Assembly: GCF_016907755.1 (NCBI RefSeq)
Contig: NZ_JAFBCN010000001.1
Location: 682,001-746,000, forward strand
Direction: 5' to 3'
DNA length: 64,000 nt
Source: Cellulosimicrobium cellulans
GTDB taxonomy: Bacteria > Actinomycetota > Actinomycetes > Actinomycetales > Cellulomonadaceae
Shown: in pieces, positions 7,965 through 17,685 of the stretch
How positions within the stretch are numbered: the first letter of the stretch is position 1
How the letters are laid out: each line of letters opens with the position of its first letter
Notes under the pieces: model-generated
The model's database searches: none
Told to the model about the DNA's origin: nothing
Seen by the model: only the letters and a program-made list of their open reading frames with translations
Made by a program: the position numbers and the translations under genes

Positions 7965-8894
7965 TCAGGGCACGTCGAGGACGACCTTGCCGCGGACGTG
8001 CCCGTCGGCGACGAGCCGCAAGGCCTCCGTCGCCTCCGCCAGCGGGAACCGGGCCGAGACCTCCGCCCGGAGCCTCCCGTCCTCCGCGAGCGCGAGCACC
8101 TCGTCCAGGGCACCCTTCGCGTCGACCTTGTCGACGACGCCCGCCGCACGCGACGCGTCGGACCCGACGATCGTCACCGCGCTCGGCGGGTCGTCCGAGG
8201 TCGCGGGGGCCAGGTCCTCGCCCAGCAGGGCGACGGTCGCGGCGACCGTGTCCGCGGAGCCGACGAGGTCGACGACGACGCTCACCTCGTCCAGGCCGTC
8301 CGGCAGCGCGCGCACCGCGTCGACGAGTCCCGGCCCGTACGCGACCGGCGTCGCGCCCAGCCCGCGCAGGTAGTCGTGGTTCGCGGGCGACGCCGTCCCG
8401 ACGACGCGTGCCCCGAGCGCGGTCGCGATCTGCACCGCCGCCGACCCGACGCCGCCGCTCGCGCCGTGCACCAGCACCACGTCGCCCTCGCCGACGTCGG
8501 CCTGGACGAGCGCGGAGAACGCTGTCGCCGCGGCGACGGGCAGCACCGCCGCCTGCTCGAAGGGCACGGACGCGGGCTTGCGCCGGACGTGGTCGGCGCG
8601 CACGAGCGACAGCTCGCGCTGCGCGCCCGTCCCGTGCCACACGACCTCGTCGCCGGGCGCGAGGTCGGGCACGTCCGGGCCGACGGCGTCGACCACGCCC
8701 GCGGCCTCGAACCCCAGCACGCCGGGCACGCGACCCCCGAACGCGCCCGCGAGCCGCTTGAGGTCCGCGGGGTTGACGCCGACGACCCGGTTCGCGACGC
8801 GCACCTGGCCGGGTCCGGGCTCGCCGACGTGCTCGTCGTCGACCCGCAGCGTCTCCGGCCCGCCGAAGGCCTCGAAGACGACGACCGTGCTCAT
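7965..8894 (-). CDS. NADP-dependent zinc-type alcohol dehydrogenase/quinone oxidoreductase family protein
   Basis: 309 residues of the medium-chain dehydrogenase/reductase superfamily. The N-terminal GroES-like domain has GVNPADLKRLAGAFG and LGFEAAGVVDAVG. The Rossmann domain has VLVHGASGGVGSAAVQIA at about 140-158, and the C-terminus ends in the class signature GHVRGKVVLDV. No zinc-ligand cysteines are present, so it belongs to the zinc-independent quinone reductase (QOR-like) branch that reduces quinones or enones with NADPH. GGGGG lies just ahead of ATG 8894. It is transcribed alone, divergent from the DksA-like gene. Confidence 0.9.
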   Translation of the reverse strand: MSTVVVFEAFGGPETLRVDDEHVGEPGPGQVRVANRVVGVNPADLKRLAGAFGGRVPGVLGFEAAGVVDAVGPDVPDLAPGDEVVWHGTGAQRELSLVRADHVRRKPASVPFEQAAVLPVAAATAFSALVQADVGEGDVVLVHGASGGVGSAAVQIATALGARVVGTASPANHDYLRGLGATPVAYGPGLVDAVRALPDGLDEVSVVVDLVGSADTVAATVALLGEDLAPATSDDPPSAVTIVGSDASRAAGVVDKVDAKGALDEVLALAEDGRLRAEVSARFPLAEATEALRLVADGHVRGKVVLDVP

Positions 8895-9082
8895 GCAGAC
8901 CCCCTGTGGTCTCGCCGTCGGACGTCGGTAGCGCGCCGCGGGGGCGAGACGACGCGGCGGGCCCGGGGGGAGCCGGGCGGTTCCACTCTTCCATCCGCCG
9001 ACCGCCGCTGTCATGCGCCCAGCACGGTGAGGACTCCCCGTCCGGGACGGTTTCACCCCCTCCCCGACGTTGAGAGGGCGAG

Positions 9083-9460
9083 ATGACGACACCACGCACC
9101 GGCCGAGCACCCGGCCCCGAGGACGCCGCGCGCGAGCGCCTGCTCGCCGTACGGGACGACGCCGTCGCGCGGATGCGCGCGCTGCGCGCCGAGGTCGTCG
9201 GCATCGTGGAGGCCTCGCGCGACTCGAACGCGGACGACGAGCACGACCCGGACGGCGCGACCATCGCGTTCGAGCGCGCCCAGGTGGACGCGCTCGCGCG
9301 CGACGCGGCGGCGCGGGTGGAGGAGGTCGACGTCGCCCTCGCGCGGCTCGACGCGGGCACCTACGGCGTCTGCGAGGCGTGCGGGCAGCCGATCGCCGCA
9401 GGGCGCCTGGAGGCGCGACCCACGGCGCGGACGTGCGTCGCGTGCGCGACGACCCGCTGA
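9083..9460 (+). CDS. TraR/DksA-family C4 zinc-finger protein
   Basis: 125 residues. A charged helical N-terminal half carries the acidic NADDEHDPDGATIAFERAQ stretch that would form a coiled hairpin. A C-terminal C4 zinc finger (CEACGQPI...CVACA) follows GTYGVCEACGQPI, the TraR/DksA signature. DksA-like proteins insert into the RNA polymerase secondary channel; in actinobacteria these short forms include RbpA-unrelated stress regulators. GAGGGCGAG precedes the ATG. The gene stands alone ahead of lysX. Confidence 0.85.
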   Translation: MTTPRTGRAPGPEDAARERLLAVRDDAVARMRALRAEVVGIVEASRDSNADDEHDPDGATIAFERAQVDALARDAAARVEEVDVALARLDAGTYGVCEACGQPIAAGRLEARPTARTCVACATTR

Positions 9461-9635
9461 GGCGGCACCTCGTCCGTGCCGACGGTGGCAGCGGGAGGCT
9501 CGTCGCAGGTCGGCGCCGGACGCTGACGACCAGGGTGGCGCCGCGACGCTGCGACCGCGGGCACCCGCGCGTCGACCGTCGTACCGTCGGACCAGCACTC
9601 TGTGGTGGTGGGAGATCCCGACCGAGGGGCCGAGA

Positions 9636-12600
9636 ATGGTCACGAGCACACGAGGTACCGCGCGTCGACGGGCAGGCGACGGGGACGACGACCCCGGGCC
9701 ACGGGCTGCGGAGAGCGCCGGGGCGCGCACCCGCACCGTGAGCGCGCCCGGGGCGTCTCCATGGGCCGAGGCCGTGGCGCGGTGGGGCGGGCGTGTCCTG
9801 CAGGTCTACGCGGTCTGGCTCCTGCTCGCCCTGCTCTTCCGGCCGGTCGCGCGCCACGCCGAGCGGCCGGTCGCCGAGGTGCTGTCGATCACCAACGTGC
9901 CCTCGTACCCGTCGCTCTTCACGGCGGTCGTGGTCGGCCTCGTCGCGAGCGGCTTCCTCCGCCGACGGCGCGTCGCGCTCTGGTTCGTCATCCTCGTCTG
10001 GCAGCTCCCGTCCGCGCTCGTCATGCTCCTCGCGCTCGTGCTCGACCGCGTCGACCCGACTGCCGGCGTCCTCGACGACGTGCACTGGACGGCCTACGCG
10101 GGCGGCGTCGTCGGGCTCGTGCTGACGGTCGTGCTGATCGCGGCCCGACGCGCCTTCCCGGCTCGCATCGCCCGCGGCGCGTGGTGGGCGGCGGGCCTCG
10201 TGCTCCTGATCGGCCTCGCGCTCGCCGCGGCGATCGTCACCGCGCTCCTGTGGGTGGTCCCGTCGAGCCTCGACACCCCGGCGGAGCGGATCGGCTGGGC
10301 GGCGAGCGTGTCCGTCGGCCTGTCGCCGCACGAGGAACCGTTCGCCATCGACGGCAGCGCGCCGGGCTGGCTCGCGCTCGTGGGCGGCCTCGTCGCCGGG
10401 GCGGCGCTCCTGCTCGCCGTCGTCGTGTTCCTGCGCACCGGTCCGCGGGACGCGGCCCGCCGGCCCGACGAGGAGCTCGCCCTGCGTCGTCTGCTCCTGG
10501 AGCACCCGAGCGACGACTCGCTCGAGTACTTCGCGACGCGCGACGACCGCGACGCCATCTTCTCCGCCGACGGGCGAGCCGCCGTCTCCTACCGCGTCGT
10601 GAGCGGGGTCGTCCTCGCCGCCGGCGACCCGCTCGGGGACCCCGCCTCGTGGCCGGACGCCATCGACCGGACCCTGGCCTTCGCGCGCGGGCACGGTTGG
10701 GCGCCCGGCGTGCTGTCCGCGAGCGAGAAGGGCGCCCGCGCCTACCGCGACGCGGGGCTCGCCGTGATCACCATGGGCGACGAGGCGATCGTCGAGACCC
10801 GTGAGTTCGACCTCGCGGCACCGTCGATGCGGCCCGTGCGTCACGCGGTCGCCCGACCCCAGCGCGAGGGGTACTCGGTACGCCTGCGCCGCCAGCGCGA
10901 GATCCCGGCCGACGAGCTCGCGGCGCTCGCGCGTGCCGCTGACGAATGGCGGCACGGAGAGGACGAACGCGGCTTCTCGATGGCGCTCGAACGGCTCGGC
11001 AGCCCCCGGGACCCGCGCGTCCTCGTGGTCACCGCGCACGACCGCGACGGGGAGCCGCGCGGCCTGCTCACCTTCGTCCCGTGGGGGCGCAAGGGCGTCT
11101 CGCTCGACTACATGCGCCGGTCCCCGGACGCGGCCCCGGGGGTCACGGAGCTCATGATCTCGACGCTCGCGAGCGAGGGCGCCGGGATGGCGATAGACCG
11201 GGTCTCCCTCAACTTCGCGATGTTCCGCGGGCTCATCGAGCAGGGTGAGTCGGTCGCGGCGAACCCGTGGCAACGGTTCCTCCGCCGGCTCGTGCTCGCC
11301 GCGTCGCGGTGGTGGCAGCTCGACCAGCTCTACCGGTCCAACCAGAAGTACGAACCCCGGTGGCGCACGCGCTACCTCTGCTACGCGGCGTCCGCGCAGC
11401 TCACCTCCGTGACGGTCGCGGCCGGGCAGGCGGAGGGGTTCGTCCCGCTCTGGCCGACCCCTCGGAGCGCCCGTGCGGGGGCCGGGTCGTCCGCCGACGC
11501 CGCGCTCGGCACGGCCGTGCGGGAGCAGGAGGACGCGCTCCTCGCGCTCGACGTCCCGACGCAGCGGCTCACCGACCAGGAACGGGCCCGCCGCGCCAAG
11601 CTCGACGTGCTCGCGGCCGCGGGCATGCCGGCCTACCCCGTCGGCGTGCCGCGCACGCACCGCCTCGCGGACGTCGACGAGCTGCTCCTCGGCCACGGGG
11701 TGTCGGTGTCGGGGCGGGTCGTGCGGCTGCGCGACCTGGGCGGGGTGTGCTTCGCCGTCCTGCGCGAGGAGAACCACGAGCGCCAGGTGCTGCTCACGGC
11801 CGACGGGACCGCGGACGTCGCGCTCTGGCGGCGCGCGGTCGACCTGGCGGACCAGGTGAGCGTCACGGGGACGGTCGTGCGGAGCCGCACGGGCGAGCTC
11901 TCCGTGCACGCGGACTCGTGGGTCATGGCGTCCAAGTCGCTCAAGGCCCCGCCGGACAAGTTCCGCGGGCTCGCGGACCCCGAGACGCGCATGCGCCTGC
12001 GGCACGTCGACCTCGCTCTCGACACCAAGGCGTCGGTGACGCTCCGGGGTCGTTCCGCGGCGGTCCACGCGCTGCGGACGTCGCTCGTCGAGCGGGGGTT
12101 CATCGAGGTGGAGACCCCGATCCTGCAGCGCGTCCACGGCGGCGCGAACGCGCGCCCGTTCCGCACCCACATCAACGCGTACGACATGGACCTGTACCTG
12201 CGCATCGCGCCCGAGCTGTTCCTCAAGCAGCTCGCGATCGGCGGCATCGAGCGTGTCTTCGAGCTCGGCCGCAACTTCCGCAACGAGGGGGCGGACGCGA
12301 CGCACAACCCCGAGTTCACGTCGCTCGAGGCGTACCAGGCGTTCGGCGACTACACGACGATGCGCCACCTCACGCGCGAGCTCGTCGTCGCGGCCGCCGT
12401 CGCGGTGCACGGCGACGCCGTCTCGCGCCGTCCCGACGGGAGCGAGGTCCGGCTCGACGGTGAGTGGCCGGTCGTCACCGTGCACGACGCCGTCTCGCGC
12501 GCCGTCGGGGCCGAGGTCACGCCCGACACTCCCGAGCACGAGCTGCACGCCCTGTGCGCGCGGTTCGGCATCGAGGTCGGCGAGGACGAGACGCACGGCG

Positions 12601-13013
12601 CCGTCGTCAACGAGATGTACGACCGCCTCGTCGAGGGGCAGACCGTCGAGCCCACGTTCTACACCGACTTCCCCGTCGAGACGTCGCCGCTCACGCGCGT
12701 CCACCGCCGCGACCCGCGGCTCGCCGAGCGCTGGGACCTCGTCGGCTTCGGGGCCGAGCTGGGCACGGCGTACTCCGAGCTCATCGACCCGATCGACCAG
12801 CGCGAGCGGTTCACGCAGCAGTCGCTCCTCGCGGCGGCGGGCGACCCCGAGGCGATGGAGATCGACGAGGGCTTCCTCTCCGCGCTCGAGTTCGCCATGC
12901 CGCCGACCGGGGGCCTCGGCCTCGGTGTCGACCGGATCTACATGACGATCATCGGCGCGTCGATCCGCGAGACGCTCGCGTTCCCGTTCGTGAAGCCCCA
13001 GCGGCGGTCCTGA
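9636..13013 (+). CDS. lysX: Bifunctional lysylphosphatidylglycerol synthetase/lysyl-tRNA synthetase
   Basis: 1125 residues in three parts. Residues about 45-270 contain the MprF-type membrane helices. About 275-575 is the soluble aminoacyl transferase domain (DUF2156), with REFDLAAPSMRPVRHA and SLDYMRRSPDAAPGVTELM. The C-terminal half is a class II lysyl-tRNA synthetase with an OB-fold and motif 2 (FRNEGADATHNPEFTSLEAY) and motif 3 (GGLGLGVDRIYMTI). The enzyme charges tRNA-Lys and transfers lysine to phosphatidylglycerol in the membrane, lowering surface negative charge and protecting against cationic peptides, as shown for mycobacterial LysX. The length and domain order match that family. 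The next gene starts 3 bases after the stop. Confidence 0.95.
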   Translation: MVTSTRGTARRRAGDGDDDPGPRAAESAGARTRTVSAPGASPWAEAVARWGGRVLQVYAVWLLLALLFRPVARHAERPVAEVLSITNVPSYPSLFTAVVVGLVASGFLRRRRVALWFVILVWQLPSALVMLLALVLDRVDPTAGVLDDVHWTAYAGGVVGLVLTVVLIAARRAFPARIARGAWWAAGLVLLIGLALAAAIVTALLWVVPSSLDTPAERIGWAASVSVGLSPHEEPFAIDGSAPGWLALVGGLVAGAALLLAVVVFLRTGPRDAARRPDEELALRRLLLEHPSDDSLEYFATRDDRDAIFSADGRAAVSYRVVSGVVLAAGDPLGDPASWPDAIDRTLAFARGHGWAPGVLSASEKGARAYRDAGLAVITMGDEAIVETREFDLAAPSMRPVRHAVARPQREGYSVRLRRQREIPADELAALARAADEWRHGEDERGFSMALERLGSPRDPRVLVVTAHDRDGEPRGLLTFVPWGRKGVSLDYMRRSPDAAPGVTELMISTLASEGAGMAIDRVSLNFAMFRGLIEQGESVAANPWQRFLRRLVLAASRWWQLDQLYRSNQKYEPRWRTRYLCYAASAQLTSVTVAAGQAEGFVPLWPTPRSARAGAGSSADAALGTAVREQEDALLALDVPTQRLTDQERARRAKLDVLAAAGMPAYPVGVPRTHRLADVDELLLGHGVSVSGRVVRLRDLGGVCFAVLREENHERQVLLTADGTADVALWRRAVDLADQVSVTGTVVRSRTGELSVHADSWVMASKSLKAPPDKFRGLADPETRMRLRHVDLALDTKASVTLRGRSAAVHALRTSLVERGFIEVETPILQRVHGGANARPFRTHINAYDMDLYLRIAPELFLKQLAIGGIERVFELGRNFRNEGADATHNPEFTSLEAYQAFGDYTTMRHLTRELVVAAAVAVHGDAVSRRPDGSEVRLDGEWPVVTVHDAVSRAVGAEVTPDTPEHELHALCARFGIEVGEDETHGAVVNEMYDRLVEGQTVEPTFYTDFPVETSPLTRVHRRDPRLAERWDLVGFGAELGTAYSELIDPIDQRERFTQQSLLAAAGDPEAMEIDEGFLSALEFAMPPTGGLGLGVDRIYMTIIGASIRETLAFPFVKPQRRS

Positions 13014-13015
13014 CC

Positions 13016-14212
13016 GTGGGCGCCGACCTGCCGACCCCGGACACGGACCCCGCGCTCCCCGCGGACGTCCTGCACCAGCTCCAGCCCACGGGCACGTACC
13101 TCACGAGCTACCCGGTCGCGGTCGGCCTCGCCGTGGTCGGGGTGGCGGGCATCGTGTGGGCGGTCGTGCGGGCGCGACGCGCCCGGCGGCGTCGCCAGGA
13201 GCGACGGGCACGGGGCGACGACGCGCGCCGGCCGCTCCGCTCCCGGTGGGCGACGGCGGGCCTCGCCGTCGTCGGCACGCTGTCCCTCGTGCTGGGGCTC
13301 GCGATCGGAGTCAACGCGTACGTCGGCTACGTGCCGACGTGGGACGCCGCCCGCGTCCAGCTCGTCGGGCTCGGGCTGACCGACCTCTCGCCGCGCTCGC
13401 CGGGCGGCGCGCACCGCGGCCAGGTGCGCACCCTGGCGATCCCGGGCACGGCGGCCGAGCAGATCGAGGACCAGGACGCCTGGGTCTACCTGCCCCCAGG
13501 GTTCGACCCGGGCGGGTCGGCGCGCTACCCCGTCGTCTACCTGATCCACGGGTCGCCCGACGAGCCGAGCAGCTGGTTCGCCGCCGGCCGCGTGCCGCGC
13601 ACGATGGACGTGCTGATCCGGGAGGGGCTGGTCGACCCGATGATCGTCGTCGCGCCCACCGTCAACGGGACGGGCCCGGGCGGGCTGGACACCGAGTGCC
13701 TGGACTCGACCAAGGGCGGGGAGCAGGTCGAGACCTATCTCACGACGACCGTCGTCGAGGCGATCGACACGACGTACCCCACGCTCACGGACCGGGAGCA
13801 CCGGATCATCGGCGGCATGTCGTCGGGCGGGTTCTGCGCGCTCAACGTCGGCCTGCGCCACCTCGACCTGTACGGGACGGTCCTCGGGATCGAGCCGTAC
13901 GGGAACCCGGGGCCGGGACCGGAGAGGGCGATGCTCTCGACGCAGGCGGAGATCGACGCCAACACGCCGACCACCTACCTGCCCACGATGACGTTCACGC
14001 ACCCCCTGCCCGTCTTCCTCGACTCGGGGGAGGACGCCCCCCAGGACGCGCTCACGACGGTCCGGCAGATCGCCGCCGACCTCGAGGCCCAGGGGCAGAC
14101 CGTCGAGCTCCGCGAGGAGCCCGGTCAGGCGCACACGTGGTCGATGGCCGCGATCGCGCTCCCGTACGGGCTCGTCTTCGCGCACGAGCAGATGGCGTCG
14201 ACCGGCGGCTGA
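13016..14212 (+). CDS. Membrane-anchored alpha/beta-hydrolase (esterase family) paired with lysX
   Basis: 398 residues from GTG 13016, which begins 3 bases after the lysX stop, so the two are surely cotranscribed. Two membrane segments (about residues 28-48 and 82-102) flank a basic loop; the remainder is an esterase-type (PF00756-like) domain on the outside. The oxyanion/strand region reads YPVVYLIHGSPDEPSSW and the nucleophile elbow GGMSSGGFCALN (Ser in GMSSG). A late HTW likely gives the catalytic histidine. Hydrolases beside aminoacyl-PG synthases are known to remove the amino acid from the lipid (for example PA0919 in Pseudomonas), so a deacylase role is plausible here but inferred. Confidence 0.82.
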   Translation: MGADLPTPDTDPALPADVLHQLQPTGTYLTSYPVAVGLAVVGVAGIVWAVVRARRARRRRQERRARGDDARRPLRSRWATAGLAVVGTLSLVLGLAIGVNAYVGYVPTWDAARVQLVGLGLTDLSPRSPGGAHRGQVRTLAIPGTAAEQIEDQDAWVYLPPGFDPGGSARYPVVYLIHGSPDEPSSWFAAGRVPRTMDVLIREGLVDPMIVVAPTVNGTGPGGLDTECLDSTKGGEQVETYLTTTVVEAIDTTYPTLTDREHRIIGGMSSGGFCALNVGLRHLDLYGTVLGIEPYGNPGPGPERAMLSTQAEIDANTPTTYLPTMTFTHPLPVFLDSGEDAPQDALTTVRQIAADLEAQGQTVELREEPGQAHTWSMAAIALPYGLVFAHEQMASTGG

Positions 14213-14237
14213 TCGCGTCCGCCGGGTCGTCCACCCG

Positions 14238-14660
14238 TCAGAGGTCGGAGAGGAAGTCGCCGCCGATCCCCGCCTGGGTCTCCAGGAGGTCGCCGGTGTC
14301 GCCGAGGACCACCCAGTTCGGGCCTGCCAGCGCCGCCTGGCCCTCCACGGCCGGCTCGACCGGCAGGAGGCCGAGGAACTCGTCCTCGTCGACGCCGTCC
14401 GCGAAGACGGCGAGGAGCGTGGTGTCGTCGCACTCGCCGAGCTCGACGTCGGGTGAACCGGAGTCCTCGGGCGTGAACGACAGGCACGTGAGCCCGGCCG
14501 TGGTCGCGGCCTCGTGGAGCGCGTCGAGCGAGTCGTACTCCACGTCCTTCTCGCCGGGGCCCGGGCCGGAGCACGCGGCGAGGAGCCCGGCGAGCACGAC
14601 GACGCCGGTGAGGAGTGCTCGTGCGGGTCGACGGGACGAGGATCCGGGTCGGGTGCGCAT
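14238..14660 (-). CDS. Putative lipoprotein of unknown function
   Basis: 140 residues. A basic start, a hydrophobic core and the lipobox LLAAC predict a lipid-anchored protein. The mature part is acidic, with two cysteines (LTCLSF, LGECDD) and a repeated pattern of strand and helix. The sequence GPNWVVLGDTGDLLETQAGIGG near the end resembles the terminal segment of small actinobacterial lipoproteins of unknown role. It is convergent with the esterase gene and lies just downstream of the permease gene on the same strand (50 bases). Confidence 0.75.
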   Translation of the reverse strand: MRTRPGSSSRRPARALLTGVVVLAGLLAACSGPGPGEKDVEYDSLDALHEAATTAGLTCLSFTPEDSGSPDVELGECDDTTLLAVFADGVDEDEFLGLLPVEPAVEGQAALAGPNWVVLGDTGDLLETQAGIGGDFLSDL

Positions 14661-14709
14661 GCCTCGATGGTCCGCCGTCGCCCGGGATCGCGCCACGGGA
14701 GAGTGCCGG

Positions 14710-16245
14710 TCAGCGGTCGTCGGCCGTGCGGTCGGGTGCGGCACGACGTCGCGGAGGGTCGTCCGGGGCGCCGCTCGACTGCCACGTGAACGGCTCGAAC
14801 GACGACTCGGCGTCCCGCCACCCGGGCGTGCGTGCCCGGTAGACGAGCAGCGGGAGCACGACGAAGACGACCGACAGGACGACGAGCAGGACGACGTACG
14901 TGACCGGGCTGCCCACCGCGACCTGGCCGGGGGGCGCGAAGCTCGTGACCAGCGCGAGGAGCGAGGCGACGAAGCCGACGCCGCCGACGACCCACACTCC
15001 GGGGCGACCACCGGGGACGCGGTACGGTCGCGGACGCTCGGGCTGGCTGCGGCGCAGCGCGACGACCGCGGCGAACATGAGCAGGTAGGCGACGAGGTAC
15101 AGGATCACGGTGAGCTGGCTGAGGAGCTGGTAGGCCGACTGCACCGAGGGCATGACGACGAACATCACCGACAGGACGGTGACGACGAGCGCCTGGACGA
15201 GCAGGATGTTCGTGGCCATCCCGCGGCGGTTCGTCCGGTGGAACCACCGGGGGAGGAACCCGGCGCGCGCGACCGCGTGGAGACCGGTCGCCGGACCGGC
15301 GACCCACGTCGTGACGCCCGCCAGCACGCCGACGGCGAGCATCGCCGCGACGACCGGCCCCGCCCAGGGGATCCCGGCCCAGGCGAGCAGGTGGTCGAAC
15401 GCCTGCAGCAGGCTCGTGGTGAGGCTGATGTCGTCCTGCGGCACGACGACGGCGATGGTCAGCGTCCCGAGGGTGAGGACGACGACGGCGACGAGGGCCG
15501 CGACGAGGATCGCGACGGGGTACGTCCGCTCGGGACGCCGGATCGACCCGACGTGCACGGCGTTCACCTCGATGCCCGCGTAGAAGAGGAAGATCCCTGC
15601 CGCGAGCACGACGTTGTCGAACCGGGTCAGGTCCGGGACGAACGCGCCCCAGGACAGCGTCGTCCGGGAGGGTTCGCCGCTGAGGAGGTAGGCCGCGCCG
15701 AGCCCGACGAGCAGCGCCGCCGGCACGAGCGTCCCGATGATCCCGCCCCAGCGAGCGGTCCGCGCGAACGCGGAGGCGCCACGGAGCGCGATGAGCGTCG
15801 CCGCCCAGAACACGACGAGGACGATCGCCAGCACGAAGACGCGGTCGTCGGCGACCTGCTCGTCGAGGCGGGCGTCAGATCCGGTGTACGCGAGGGTCAC
15901 GGCGGCGAAGGTCAGGACCGTGGGGAACCAGATGCAGCCTTCGACGAACACCATGGCGATCGCGAGGAATCCCCACCGGCTCCCGAACGCCTCGCCGACC
16001 CAGCGGAACATCCCGCCCTCGGCCGGCCACGTCGAGGCGAGCTCCGCCGCGACGATCGCGACCGGGGCGAGGAAGCACACGGCGGCGAGGAGGTAGTAGA
16101 ACGCCGACGAGAGCCCGTACTCCGCCTCGGCCGGCAGGCCGCGCAGGCTGACGACCGCCGCGACGTTGAGCATGACCAGCGAGGTCGCGGTGATGGTCGC
16201 CGCCGCGGGCCGGGCGGGGCGCTGCGGGGTGTCGGTCCGAGCCAT
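14710..16245 (-). CDS. APC-superfamily amino acid permease, GadC-like antiporter family
   Basis: 511 residues with about 12 membrane helices. The N-terminal segment (LVMLNVAAVVSLRGLPAEAE ... AELASTWPAEGGMFRWVGEAFG) closely follows the glutamate:GABA antiporter GadC and its relatives, where this first helix lines the substrate site. The protein should exchange or import amino acids across the cytoplasmic membrane; the substrate is not readable from sequence. A strong GGGGGGAG ribosome-binding site lies just upstream of ATG 16245. The hydrophilic C-terminus ends in a basic tail. Confidence 0.9.
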   Translation of the reverse strand: MARTDTPQRPARPAAATITATSLVMLNVAAVVSLRGLPAEAEYGLSSAFYYLLAAVCFLAPVAIVAAELASTWPAEGGMFRWVGEAFGSRWGFLAIAMVFVEGCIWFPTVLTFAAVTLAYTGSDARLDEQVADDRVFVLAIVLVVFWAATLIALRGASAFARTARWGGIIGTLVPAALLVGLGAAYLLSGEPSRTTLSWGAFVPDLTRFDNVVLAAGIFLFYAGIEVNAVHVGSIRRPERTYPVAILVAALVAVVVLTLGTLTIAVVVPQDDISLTTSLLQAFDHLLAWAGIPWAGPVVAAMLAVGVLAGVTTWVAGPATGLHAVARAGFLPRWFHRTNRRGMATNILLVQALVVTVLSVMFVVMPSVQSAYQLLSQLTVILYLVAYLLMFAAVVALRRSQPERPRPYRVPGGRPGVWVVGGVGFVASLLALVTSFAPPGQVAVGSPVTYVVLLVVLSVVFVVLPLLVYRARTPGWRDAESSFEPFTWQSSGAPDDPPRRRAAPDRTADDR

Positions 16246-16347
16246 GGTTCTCCCCCCTCGGCGGGCGCGCCGGCCCTCGAGGGAACGCTAGCGACGTCGG
16301 CCCGGACAGGCGAGCGGTGCCGGCTCGCGCGCGATCGACCCGTACGG

Positions 16348-16397
16348 CCGAGATCGACCTTCAGGGGGTCGGTCTCGGGCCGCAGGGTCGATCTCGG
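16348..16397. repeat. Inverted GAGATCGACC repeat/terminator
   Basis: CCGAGATCGACC (16348-16359) faces an imperfect complement at 16367-16378 (7-base loop, one mismatch) and a perfect complement at 16386-16397, immediately before the amidohydrolase stop. It can form two alternative hairpins and may terminate the amidohydrolase transcript on the minus strand. Confidence 0.5.
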
Positions 16398-16398
16398 G

Positions 16399-17685
16399 TC
16401 AGGCGCGGAAGCGCTCGCCGCGCTCGACGACGTGGCCCGCGCCGCGGCCGTCGTTCGCCTCGACGTCCCACGTGTAGACCTCGGTGCCGGTGACCAGCAC
16501 GTGCTCGGCGCGCGACGTCACGTCCAGCGGGTCGCCCGACCACACGACGACGTCCCCGTCGAGGCCCGGAGCGAGCGCGCCGACCCGGTCGTCGAGGCCG
16601 AGGAACGCCGCCGGGTTGACGGTGAGCGCCCGCAGCGCGGTGTCGCGGTCGAGGCCCTCCTTCACCGCGAGCGACGCCTGGTGCACGAGGAAGTTGATCG
16701 GCACGACCGGGTGGTCGGTCGTGATCGCGACGCGCACGCCCGCGCGCGCCAGCGCCCCGAGGTTCGCGATGTCACGGTTGCGCAGCTCGATCTTGGAGCG
16801 CGACGTGAACAGGGGGCCGAAGATGACCGGGACGTCGCGCTCGGCGAGCACGTCGGCGACGGCCGCGCCGTCGGTCCCGTGGTTGACGACCAGCTTGTAG
16901 CCGAACTCGTCCGCGAGGCGCAGGGCCGTCGCGATGTCGTCGGCGCGGTGCGTGTGCTGGTCCCAGTAGAGCTCGCCCGCGAGGACGCGCGCGAGGGTCT
17001 CCTTGGCGAGGTCGCGGTCGAACGGCTCGCCCTTCGCCTCGGCGGCGTCGCGCTTGGCGGCGTAGTTCTGCGCGTCGACGAACGCCGCGCGGATGACCTT
17101 CGCGACACCGAGCCGCGTGGAGGGCGTCTTCTTCTGGTCCCCGTAGACGCGCTTGGGGTTCTCGCCGAGCGCCGACTTCACGGACACGGCCTCGCGGATC
17201 ACCTGCTCGTCGACCGTGCGCCCGCCCCACGTCTTGATCGCGACCGTCTGGCCGCCGATGGGGTTGCCCGAGCCCGGCTTCACGACGGCGCTCGTCACGC
17301 CGCCCACGAGCGCGTCGCGGAAGCCCTCGTCCTCGACGTTGATCGCGTCGATCGCGCGCAGCGCCGCGCCGTTCGGGTCGGTCATCTCGTTCGTGTCGTT
17401 GCCGGCCCAGCCCTCGGCCTCCTCCATGACGCCCATGTGGGCGTGCGCCTCGACGAAGCCGGGCAGCACCCACCGGCCGTGCGCGTCGAGGGTCGGGACG
17501 CCGTCGGGCACGACGACGTCCGCGCCGACCGCGGTGATGATCCCGCCCTCGATCAGGACGGTCCCGTTCTCGATCGGGTCAGCGGCGACGGGCACGACGT
17601 AGCCGTTCACGACGGCGACGCTCCGGCGCGCGGTGCGCGGGACCGGACGGGATGAGCTGCGGGCGGGGCTGGATGAGGTCGTCAT
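16399..17685 (-). CDS. Amidohydrolase family protein (imidazolonepropionase-like)
   Basis: 428 residues from ATG 17685 (start sites 12 and 24 bases upstream are in frame and possible). It has the composite fold of amidohydrolases. An N-terminal beta-sandwich ([20 protein letters not shown]) leads to the first metal motif, here HAHMG rather than HxH-T. Later come [19 protein letters not shown] and [17 protein letters not shown], which supply the remaining His/Asp metal ligands, and [26 protein letters not shown] closes the sandwich. The chemistry is hydrolysis of a C-N bond in a cyclic or amide substrate; the substrate is unknown. It is transcribed alone and is divergent from the cspA leader. 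Confidence 0.85.
   Translation of the reverse strand: MTTSSSPARSSSRPVPRTARRSVAVVNGYVVPVAADPIENGTVLIEGGIITAVGADVVVPDGVPTLDAHGRWVLPGFVEAHAHMGVMEEAEGWAGNDTNEMTDPNGAALRAIDAINVEDEGFRDALVGGVTSAVVKPGSGNPIGGQTVAIKTWGGRTVDEQVIREAVSVKSALGENPKRVYGDQKKTPSTRLGVAKVIRAAFVDAQNYAAKRDAAEAKGEPFDRDLAKETLARVLAGELYWDQHTHRADDIATALRLADEFGYKLVVNHGTDGAAVADVLAERDVPVIFGPLFTSRSKIELRNRDIANLGALARAGVRVAITTDHPVVPINFLVHQASLAVKEGLDRDTALRALTVNPAAFLGLDDRVGALAPGLDGDVVVWSGDPLDVTSRAEHVLVTGTEVYTWDVEANDGRGAGHVVERGERFRA

Noticed and set aside
7965-12704. A 1579-residue open frame on the minus strand running across lysX
   Set aside because: Only its last 309 residues (7965-8894) are a real oxidoreductase. The remainder is Arg/Asp/Glu-rich antisense of lysX and DksA-like genes, a usual artefact in GC-rich DNA.
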